From NCBI GenBank assembly GCA_007121975.1, contig SKJO01000491.1:1-11782 (forward strand): a stretch of 11,782 nucleotides of DNA, given 5' to 3'. A program made the position numbers and the translations under genes. Source of the stretch: Nitriliruptoraceae bacterium. Its GTDB lineage: Bacteria; Actinomycetota; Nitriliruptoria; Nitriliruptorales; Nitriliruptoraceae. The notes beneath the pieces are model-generated. The model saw only the letters and a list, made by a program, of their open reading frames with translations, was not told the DNA's origin and made no database searches. Shown in pieces: positions 6,504 to 11,782 of this stretch (position 1 is the stretch's first letter; each line of letters begins with the position of its first letter).

Positions 6504-9488
6504 ATGCGCTGGTGCGTGCTGGGACCGGTCGAGGCCGTCGTGCAGGGACGAGGTACGACGATCGGTAGCGATCGGCGTCGGGCGATCCTGGCTGCGCTGC
6601 TCGCTGCCCGAGGGGGCGTGGTGTCCAGCGGCCGGCTGGTAGAGGCCGTCTGGGGGGAGGATCCTCCGCCGAGCGCGGGCACGTCGCTGCGCAGCCACCT
6701 GGCACGCCTGCGCGGGGAGCTCGCCGAGCTCTCGCCGTCGGACACCGGGGTCCTGGTAACCGAGCCGGGTGGCTACCGGATCGAGCTCACCGACGGCGAG
6801 TTGGACGCCGAACGGTTCGAGCGGCTGGTCGAGCAGGCCCGGGCACAGAGGCACACCGAGCTCGGCACGGCCGTCGAGCTGCTGGAGGAGGCCGAGGCTC
6901 TGTGGCGTGGCCCGGCGTTCGGTGAGCTGGCCGACCGCGAGGTGGTGCGCCCGGAGGCGGTGCGTCTCGAGCGCCTGCGTACGTCGGCGGCTTCCGAGCG
7001 GATCGATGCGCTGCTGGCGCTCGGGCGTCATCAGGAGGCCATCGGCGAACTGGAGGGTCGACTGGCCGAGGACCCGCTCGATGAGCAGGCGTGCGAACAG
7101 TTGATGGTGGCGCTGTGTCGCGATGGCCGTCAGGCCCGTGCGCTGGCGGTCTTTCAGCGGACCCGGGACCGGCTTCGCGACGAGCTTGGGGTGGACCCGT
7201 CACCGTCGCTGCTGTCGCTGCACGAAGGGGTGCTGCGTCAGGATCCCGACCTCGCGCCGCCTCGGTCCCCCCGGGTCGAGCGGCAGGGATCCGCAGATGA
7301 GGAGTCGGGCTCGCTGCCTCCCGTGTCGGCGGGATCGCCCACACGGCTGTTCGGCCGCGACGAGGACGTCGAGTGGGTCGCGGGACTGGTCGCAGACGCG
7401 CCACTGGTGACCCTGATCGGGCCGGGCGGGGTGGGCAAGACCCGGCTGGCCGAGCAGGTCGCCGGGGTCGTGGCCGGAGGGTTCGACGACGGCGTGGTGT
7501 GGGTCCGGCTGGCGTCGGTCTCCGACCCGGCCAGCGTCGGCGCGGCCCTGCTGGCGGCCCTGGACGTCCCACAGCACGGCGGTGGCACGGCTGGTGAGAT
7601 GTTGGTCCGTTCGGTTGGCACGCGCCGGCTGCTGCTGGTATTGGACTGTTGCGAGCACCTGCTGGAGTCGGTGTCGCCGCTGGTGGCGTCGGTGCTGCGT
7701 GGATGCCCGAATGCCGGCGTGCTGGCGACATCCCGAGAACCGTTGCGCCTGCCCGGGGAGCGGGTGTGGCGGGTGCCGCCACTGCGCGTGCCGAGCCGCC
7801 ACGCCGACGTTGCCGATGTCGTCGCAGCGCCGGCCGGCGCACTGTTCTGCGCCCGTGCAGCGGCCGCCGAACCCAGCTTCGCCCTCACCGACGACAACGC
7901 CGCTGTCGTCGCAGAGCTGTGCCGCCGTCTCGACGGGGTCCCGTTGGCGATCGAGCTCGCTTCCGCACGGGTTCGTGCGATGACGCCGGCCGACCTGCTC
8001 GCGCGGCTCTCGGACCGCTTCCAGTTGCTGACCGGCGGACCGTCGCACGAGGCGGGCCGCCACCGCACGCTGGAGGCGATCGTGGCATGGTCCCACGACC
8101 TCCTCGACGACCGCGAAGCACGGCTGTTCGAACGGCTGGCGGTATTCGCCGGCTCGTTCACGCTCGAGGCCGCCGAGCAGGTCTGCGCCGGTCACGGGCT
8201 GGCATCCGGCGAGGTGGCCGGGCTGCTGGCCGAGCTGGTGGACAAGTCGATGGTGACGGTCGAGCGCACCGACACGACGCTGCGCTATCGGCTGCTGGAC
8301 ACGCTGCGCGACTACGGCGCGGCACGGCTGGCCGAGGCCGGCGCGACCAACGCTGCGCGCGACGCCCACGCCGCCTACCACCTCGACCTCGCTGAGGAAC
8401 ACGACGCGCGGATCCCCGGCCCCGACGAGAAGGCGGCGTTGGCGGTGATCGACGGGGCGCTCGATGACCTGCGTCTCTCGCACGAGTGGCTGGTCGACAC
8501 CGGTGACGTCGATGGCGCCCTGCGCCTGTCGGCCGCCCTGGGGACCTACCTGGTGCTCCGGCTGCGTCTCGAGGTCGGCAGGTGGATCGAGCGAGCGCTG
8601 GCGCTGCCCGGCGCCACCGAACATGCGCTGTACGCGTTGGGGCTCGCCATCACCGCTCGTGCTGATGGCCTCCGGGGCGACCTGGAGCCGGCTCGCCGCA
8701 AGGCTCGGACCGTGCTGGCCCGAGAGGACAACGACCTCGCGGCGTGGTACGCCATCACCACCTTCGGAGCGATGGCGATGCTCACCGGCCGCCTCGACGA
8801 CCTGACCGCGCTCGAGGACCGGACGACCGCGGTGGCCGACGCACTCGACGCTGACGATCGTCGAGCCGTCGTCCACGCGCAGCGAGTGGTCGCCTACCTG
8901 TCCGCCGGGCACCACCAGCAGGCGCGCGACGAGGCCGCCCAACTCGAGGCGGTCACCCGGCAGGCCACCAGCCCCATCCTGCAGGCCCTACTGCACCAGT
9001 CTCTCGGCGCGGTGCTGGCCAGAACGGATCCAGCAGAGGCCGCACGCCGTCTCGAAGCGGCGGTGGCTCTGGCCCGCGACATCGGCGTCCACCTGATCGC
9101 TGGGGGAACGCTCGTGATCCTCGCCACGCTGCACAGCCGCGAAGGGGAGTACGAGCAGTCGCTGGCGCTGTTGCGCGAGGCGATCATCTACTGGCGCCGG
9201 TTCGGCGGGAGGCAGCAGCAGATCGAAGGCCTACCCATTCTCGTCGAGACGCTGACGCACGTTCGCGCCGACGAGGCAGCCGCACGGCTGTACGGCGCCG
9301 CCAACGCACCGGCACTCAACGTCAGCTTCGATGCCGAGTCCGACCGGCTCGCTGCAGCCTGGCGACGACTCACCGAACGGATGGGCGTCGACGCTGCTAA
9401 GGCTGCCGCCAACGAGGGACAACGGCTCTCCCTGCCCGAGGCGGCCGACGAGGCCTTGGCGGTGCTCAACGACCTGCTCGACCGCTAG
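6504..9488 (+). CDS. SARP/AfsR-family transcriptional regulator with NB-ARC-type ATPase and TPR-like C-terminus
   Basis: This 994-aa regulator has the full AfsR-like layout. Residues 1-95 are an OmpR-type winged helix (RRRAILAALLAARGGVVSS, then SLRSHLARLRGEL). Residues 98-245 are the bacterial transcriptional activator (BTAD) domain. A linker leads to an NB-ARC/STAND ATPase with FGRDEDVEWVAGLV (283-296), Walker A GPGGVGKT (306-313), Walker B LLLVLDCCEHL (376-386, D381), ATSREPLRLPGE (408-419) and GVPLAIE (478-484). Roughly 590-994 is helical and TPR-like, ending in the typical LYGAANAP and RLSLPEAADEAL stretch. There is no C-terminal LuxR HTH. Such proteins activate antibiotic or stress genes by binding direct repeats and recruiting polymerase, with the ATPase-TPR part gating activity. 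The start is fixed by an in-frame TAG at 6492. The likely targets are the genes that follow at 9721-11782, or a cluster beyond the window. The signal it senses is unknown. Confidence 0.93.
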   Translation: MRWCVLGPVEAVVQGRGTTIGSDRRRAILAALLAARGGVVSSGRLVEAVWGEDPPPSAGTSLRSHLARLRGELAELSPSDTGVLVTEPGGYRIELTDGELDAERFERLVEQARAQRHTELGTAVELLEEAEALWRGPAFGELADREVVRPEAVRLERLRTSAASERIDALLALGRHQEAIGELEGRLAEDPLDEQACEQLMVALCRDGRQARALAVFQRTRDRLRDELGVDPSPSLLSLHEGVLRQDPDLAPPRSPRVERQGSADEESGSLPPVSAGSPTRLFGRDEDVEWVAGLVADAPLVTLIGPGGVGKTRLAEQVAGVVAGGFDDGVVWVRLASVSDPASVGAALLAALDVPQHGGGTAGEMLVRSVGTRRLLLVLDCCEHLLESVSPLVASVLRGCPNAGVLATSREPLRLPGERVWRVPPLRVPSRHADVADVVAAPAGALFCARAAAAEPSFALTDDNAAVVAELCRRLDGVPLAIELASARVRAMTPADLLARLSDRFQLLTGGPSHEAGRHRTLEAIVAWSHDLLDDREARLFERLAVFAGSFTLEAAEQVCAGHGLASGEVAGLLAELVDKSMVTVERTDTTLRYRLLDTLRDYGAARLAEAGATNAARDAHAAYHLDLAEEHDARIPGPDEKAALAVIDGALDDLRLSHEWLVDTGDVDGALRLSAALGTYLVLRLRLEVGRWIERALALPGATEHALYALGLAITARADGLRGDLEPARRKARTVLAREDNDLAAWYAITTFGAMAMLTGRLDDLTALEDRTTAVADALDADDRRAVVHAQRVVAYLSAGHHQQARDEAAQLEAVTRQATSPILQALLHQSLGAVLARTDPAEAARRLEAAVALARDIGVHLIAGGTLVILATLHSREGEYEQSLALLREAIIYWRRFGGRQQQIEGLPILVETLTHVRADEAAARLYGAANAPALNVSFDAESDRLAAAWRRLTERMGVDAAKAAANEGQRLSLPEAADEALAVLNDLLDR

Positions 9489-9505
9489 GGCTCGGACTCG
9501 AGCCC
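9488..9505 (+). terminator. strong hairpin at the SARP stop codon
   Basis: GGGCTCG (starting with the last base of the TAG stop) pairs perfectly with CGAGCCC across a GACT tetraloop: 7 bp, G/C-rich. There is no T-run after it, as is common for high-GC hairpin terminators. Its position right at the stop supports termination or 3'-end stabilisation. Confidence 0.5.
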
Positions 9506-9616
9506 ATGCCGGGCGTGGCGCCGCCGCTTCGCGACCACAACGCCACCACAACATCCAGCTGCCACCATCACCTCCACGTCGACCGGCTACAGCGCCGTGA
9601 GTGCCGTCGAGGACCG

Positions 9617-9633
9617 CCTTGCCCGGGGCAAGG
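9617..9633. promoter_or_regulatory. 17-bp perfect palindrome, candidate operator or terminator
   Basis: CCTTGCCC-G-GGGCAAGG is a perfect 8+1+8 dyad in the 232-bp gap between the SARP gene and the small secreted-peptide ORF, 87 bases before the latter's ATG. Its symmetry suits a dimeric repressor site, and it lies about 45 bases upstream of the possible -35 at 9677. As RNA it would form a 7-bp hairpin and could be a second terminator for the SARP gene. Confidence 0.4.
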
Positions 9634-9676
9634 TACAGCGGGTTCCAGCAGCTCCTTGAGGACGGCTAGCGCCCTG

Positions 9677-9706
9677 TTGACGAACGCTTTCGAGACGGCA
9701 TCGGAT
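9677..9706 (+). promoter_or_regulatory. possible promoter TTGACG-N18-TCGGAT
   Basis: TTGACG (9677-9682) is a near-consensus -35. TCGGAT (9701-9706), 18 bases on, is a passable -10. The implied start near 9713 would leave only about 8 bases before the ATG at 9721 and would cut into the Shine-Dalgarno, which weakens the call. Confidence 0.25.
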
Positions 9707-9720
9707 TAGGGAGGAGAAGG

Positions 9721-9828
9721 ATGAAGAAGAACATCACAGCGACCGCGATGGCGATCCCGCTGGCACCGACCGTGTTCGCGAGCGCGGCGTCCGCGCCGGG
9801 CCAGCCGCCAGCCGGACCGTGGGGGTAG
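9721..9828 (+). CDS. 35-aa signal-peptide-like small protein
   Basis: The ATG is preceded by an excellent Shine-Dalgarno, GGGAGGAG (9709-9716). The peptide begins MKKNITATAMAIPLAP, a Lys-rich n-region followed by a mildly hydrophobic core. It continues TVFASAASA, with AxA signal-peptidase I motifs at about residues 20-25, and ends in a Pro/Gly-rich tail PGQPPAGPWG. If cleaved after ASA, the mature product would be about 10 residues. I know of no family with this sequence. TAG 9826-9828 is 3 bases before the ATG of the SRPBCC gene, and its last codons (CCGTGGGGG) form the G-rich ribosome binding region for that gene, so the two are translationally coupled. It could be a genuine secreted micropeptide, a leader ORF, or the surviving start of a larger deleted secreted protein. 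The hydrophobic core is short and contains two prolines, so export is not certain. Confidence 0.5.
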   Translation: MKKNITATAMAIPLAPTVFASAASAPGQPPAGPWG

Positions 9829-9831
9829 CTC

Positions 9832-10284
9832 ATGGGTGGCGAGGTCACCAGGTCGACGGAAGTGGTTCTGCCGGTCTCGGTCGACGAGGCGTGGGCGGTG
9901 CTGTCGGACACGCCACGGATGGTCGCGCTCGACCCGCTGATCGATCGGTATGACCCAGAGCACGGGGTGATCGAGGCGGGGACGCTCAACCGGGTGCAAG
10001 GTCGCATCGGCCCCTTCCCCACGAGGTTGGTGACCCGGACCGAGGCCCTCGAACCCCCGAAGCGGGCGGTGTTCGTGTCGGTGACGCCCTCACAGCCGGT
10101 GCGGATCCGCGCCGAGGAGACCCTCGACCCCGCGGAGGATGGCTGCCGCCTGCGGGTCACGATCACCGCCACCTCGACCCTGCCGCTGCTCGGCCCGCTG
10201 TTCGCACGCGCCATCATCCGGACGATGCTGGCGCAACGACGCCGGTTGCTGGACCGTCTACGCGCCGAGATGGCCGATGGGTGA
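9832..10284 (+). CDS. SRPBCC (START/polyketide cyclase-like) family protein
   Basis: This 150-aa protein has the helix-grip pattern of the SRPBCC superfamily. The opening strand and helix are STEVVLPVSVDEAWAVLSDT (8-27). A run of beta strands follows, with GTLNRVQGRIGPFPTRLVTR in the middle and the segment from RIRAEETLDPAEDG to TITATS. A long C-terminal helix, ending RTMLAQRRRLLDRLRAEMADG, closes the cavity. Members bind hydrophobic ligands, and some act as aromatase/cyclases or hydroxylase partners in polyketide pathways, while many are of unknown role. There is no signal or membrane segment. The ATG is 3 bases after the stop of the small peptide gene, with GGGGG (9821-9825) at 6 bases spacing. 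Its stop overlaps a candidate start of the hydrolase gene by 8 bases. It is part of a packed transcription unit. Its ligand cannot be deduced. Confidence 0.85.
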   Translation: MGGEVTRSTEVVLPVSVDEAWAVLSDTPRMVALDPLIDRYDPEHGVIEAGTLNRVQGRIGPFPTRLVTRTEALEPPKRAVFVSVTPSQPVRIRAEETLDPAEDGCRLRVTITATSTLPLLGPLFARAIIRTMLAQRRRLLDRLRAEMADG

Positions 10285-11311
10285 ACAGGCCGCCGATGCT
10301 GCCGGAGAGCACACAGAAGAGACACGGATGCGCGACAAGGACCGACACAAGGATCGTGGGCGACAGCGCCGGGGTCTCGCGGCGGCGGAAGAGCGCCTGT
10401 TCGACGTCCTCGGCCTCGCACCAGCCAGCCGCCAAGTCGTGCTGCGGGAGGCGCCCGTCGAGCAGGCCCGCGTGCTCGAGGTCGGTGAGGGACCGCCGCT
10501 GCTGTTCGTGCACGGTGCCGGAATGACCGCCGCGGTGTGGGCGCCGCTGCTGGCCGAACTGCCACACCGGCACAGCATCTGCGTCGACCTGCCGGGCTAC
10601 GGGCTGACCGATCCGTTCGACTATCGCGGGGTGGACCTTCGCGAGCACGCGCGGACGTTCCTATCGGCCCTGCTGGACGCACTCGGGCTCGACGCCGTGC
10701 CGGTGGTCGCCAACTCGCTCGGCGCCACCTTCAGCCTGTACCTGGCTGCGGCGCACCCCGGGCGGGTCACGCGCCAGGCTCTGCTCGGCGCGCCCGGGAT
10801 CGCGTTCCCCGGCGCGCAACCAAGCCCCGCGATGCGCCTGTACAGCCGCCCTGCGCTGAGTCGGGTGGCCTCCGCGTTGTCCCCGCCAATCACCCCAGGG
10901 ATCACCCGACGGATCCTCACCTCGGTGTGCGGTCGCCCGGCAGTGGCCAACGTGCCCGAGGCGATGATCGAGGTCGTCACGGCTGCCACCCACATCAGCG
11001 AGCCCACCACACGTACGTTGACGCCCGAGCTGTTCGCCGCCGGCCGGCCCCGACCCGAGCTCGCCCTGACCGAGGCCGAGCTGGCCGCGATCACCGCGCC
11101 CACCCGGCTGGTGTGGGGCAGCCAGGATCGCTTCCAGCCGCCCGCCGCCGGCCGGGATGCCGCCACCGTGCTGGCCGACGCCGAGCTGGTCGAGGTGCGG
11201 GGCGGTCACCACCCCTGGTGGGACGACCCGGCCGGCTGCGCCGCGCTGCTCGACGAACACCTCGTAGCGCCCCAAGACGAGGACGGCGATCGTGGCCAGA
11301 CACACCGATGA
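10277..11311 (+). CDS. alpha/beta-fold hydrolase
   Basis: With this start the protein has 344 aa. It is a cytoplasmic serine hydrolase of the alpha/beta fold, resembling C-C bond (meta-cleavage product) hydrolases and esterases. The oxyanion segment is LLFVHGAGMTAAVW (H79). The nucleophile elbow is VANSLGAT with Ser147, where the first small residue is Ala instead of Gly. The acid is D284 in LVWGSQDRF, and the catalytic His is in GGHHPWW (H311 or H312). A cap region lies between about 170 and 265. ATG 10277 overlaps the SRPBCC stop by 8 bases (ATGGGTGA), favouring translational coupling. ATG 10328, 6 bases after AGAAGAG, is equally possible and would drop a 17-residue low-complexity stretch. 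The frame also extends upstream within the SRPBCC gene, but that part is Arg/Ser/Pro-rich shadow sequence. The substrate is unknown, and the context suggests processing of a small hydrophobic metabolite. Confidence 0.88.
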   Translation: MGEQAADAAGEHTEETRMRDKDRHKDRGRQRRGLAAAEERLFDVLGLAPASRQVVLREAPVEQARVLEVGEGPPLLFVHGAGMTAAVWAPLLAELPHRHSICVDLPGYGLTDPFDYRGVDLREHARTFLSALLDALGLDAVPVVANSLGATFSLYLAAAHPGRVTRQALLGAPGIAFPGAQPSPAMRLYSRPALSRVASALSPPITPGITRRILTSVCGRPAVANVPEAMIEVVTAATHISEPTTRTLTPELFAAGRPRPELALTEAELAAITAPTRLVWGSQDRFQPPAAGRDAATVLADAELVEVRGGHHPWWDDPAGCAALLDEHLVAPQDEDGDRGQTHR

Positions 11312-11480
11312 GGGACGCTACGACTACCGGAAGGTCTTGCACTGTTCTTCACCCACCACGGCGCTGCCGACGAACCGGTCGTGCTCGAGCCATCCACAAC
11401 GCCACTACAGCACGGTCACAGCATCCCGGTGCGAGGGTGTGTGCCGACGTCGTTCCACGACACGGCGAGGGAGGTTCGCG
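11292..11480 (+). pseudogene. possible frameshifted small-gene remnant in the hydrolase/O-methyltransferase gap
   Basis: Two adjacent frames here look protein-like. From GTG 11292, overlapping the end of the hydrolase, the frame reads VARHTDEGRYDYRKVLH. From 11342, in another frame, it reads LFFTHHGAADEPVVLEP and continues without a stop into the next gene. Both stretches have mainly G/C third positions, as real genes here do, which suggests one decayed or frameshifted coding sequence. I do not recognise a family. A competing frame, 11308-11484 (58 codons), joins both neighbours through ATGA overlaps but has only about half G/C third positions and an Arg-rich product. The gap may equally be ordinary spacer. 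Confidence 0.2.
11467..11474 (+). promoter_or_regulatory. strong ribosome binding site of the O-methyltransferase gene
   Basis: GAGGGAGG ends 6 bases before ATG 11481 and fixes the start of the partial methyltransferase gene. No convincing promoter is seen in 11312-11466, so the gene may be read from upstream. Confidence 0.75.
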
Positions 11481-11782
11481 ATGACTGTCCAGGACACCGA
11501 GATGTCCGTGGATGCCGCGACCGAGGCGGTGTTCGAGATGGTCGGTGGCGTGTGGACGTTCAAGACGCTGGCTGCCGCCGTGGAGCTCGGTCTGTTCGGC
11601 GCGCTCGCAGGAGGCCAGAAGGCCACCAAGGAGGAGCTCGCGGCCGAGCTGGGCCTGCCGGAGCGTCCCGCCGATGTGCTGCTGGCCGCCTGCACCTCCC
11701 TCGGACTGCTGGACAAGGACGGTGACCACTACCGCAACTCCGCGCTGTCTGAAGCGGTGCTGGTGCCCGGCAGCCCCGACGA
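11481..11782 (+). CDS. O-methyltransferase, N-terminal dimerisation domain (partial, runs off window)
   Basis: Only the first 100 codons lie in the window. The visible part matches the winged-helix dimerisation domain of SAM-dependent O-methyltransferases, the family that includes carminomycin O-methyltransferase-like, MmcR-like and hydroxyneurosporene methyltransferases. It shows a helix with VFEMVGGVWTFKTLAAAVELGLFGALAG (18-45), then TKEELAAELGLPERPADVLLAACTSLGLL (49-77), a typical recognition-like helix pair, and then DKDGDHYRNSALSEAVLVPG. The SAM-binding Rossmann domain should follow beyond 11782. These enzymes methylate hydroxyls on aromatic or polyketide products and work as homodimers. 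The start is set by GAGGGAGG at 11467-11474. The frame is open to the window edge. Its position after the SRPBCC and hydrolase genes supports a shared small-molecule pathway, but the substrate is unknown. Confidence 0.88.
   Translation, partial: MTVQDTEMSVDAATEAVFEMVGGVWTFKTLAAAVELGLFGALAGGQKATKEELAAELGLPERPADVLLAACTSLGLLDKDGDHYRNSALSEAVLVPGSPD

Noticed and set aside
7200..8942. 580-codon open frame on the minus strand
   Set aside because: It is antisense to the ATPase part of the SARP gene, whose Walker motifs are intact. The antisense product is low-complexity and has no family character.
9506..9709. 67-codon plus-strand frame in the gap before the small peptide
   Set aside because: The product is Pro/His/Arg/Ser-rich with no recognisable domain and no ribosome binding site, and it spans the 17-bp palindrome. 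It is more likely non-coding.
10139..10276. Upstream extension of the hydrolase frame inside the SRPBCC gene
   Set aside because: It encodes Cys/Arg/Pro/Ser-rich shadow sequence overlapping a well-supported gene. Starts at 10277 or 10328 fit the hydrolase family better.
1..11782. CRISPR array, tRNA, rRNA, insertion sequence or attachment site
   Set aside because: No regularly spaced repeats, cloverleaf-like segments, transposase motifs or long terminal repeats were seen on either strand by eye.

Overview
The window is GC-rich DNA with strongly GC-biased third codon positions. It carries SARP/AfsR-type and LuxR-type regulators and TANNNT-like -10 elements placed directly at start codons. Together these point to a high-GC Gram-positive bacterium (Actinomycetota). 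No rRNA, tRNA or other taxonomic marker is present, so I cannot place it more precisely. I see no mobile element, CRISPR array or tRNA, and no gene-free stretch longer than 300 bases.

Layout. (1) Positions 1-2593 hold a convergent pair of related membrane-bound diguanylate cyclases (187-1338 on +, 1493-2593 on -). Each has six predicted membrane segments, a GGEEF active site and an RxxD inhibitory site. A possible 21-codon leader ORF precedes the first. (2) Positions 2811-6254 are a divergent unit. A TPR-rich LuxR-type regulator (-) faces a two-gene operon on + for a class I SAM methyltransferase and an FMN nitroreductase. Their shared 139-bp control region holds a perfect GGTGGT/ACCACC dyad and a -10-like element that fits leaderless transcription of the regulator. 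(3) Positions 6504-9488 encode a 994-aa SARP/AfsR regulator (winged helix, BTAD, NB-ARC-type ATPase, TPR-like C-terminus). It appears leaderless and is followed immediately by a strong hairpin. (4) Positions 9721-11782 are a tightly packed + strand run: a 35-aa signal-peptide-like ORF not recognised as any known family, an SRPBCC (START/cyclase-like) protein, an alpha/beta hydrolase, a 169-bp gap with conflicting coding signals, and the first 100 codons of an O-methyltransferase of the family with an N-terminal dimerisation domain.

How it may work together. Regions 2-4 look like accessory or secondary metabolism: two regulators, two methyltransferases, a nitroreductase, an SRPBCC protein and a hydrolase. 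A SARP beside SRPBCC, hydrolase and O-methyltransferase genes resembles the edge of a natural-product cluster, but no polyketide or peptide synthase is visible, so this is inference. The diguanylate cyclase pair would make c-di-GMP and has no evident functional link to the rest. The points most worth following up are the small secreted-peptide-like ORF coupled to the SRPBCC gene, the dyads near the regulators, and the gap upstream of the O-methyltransferase.
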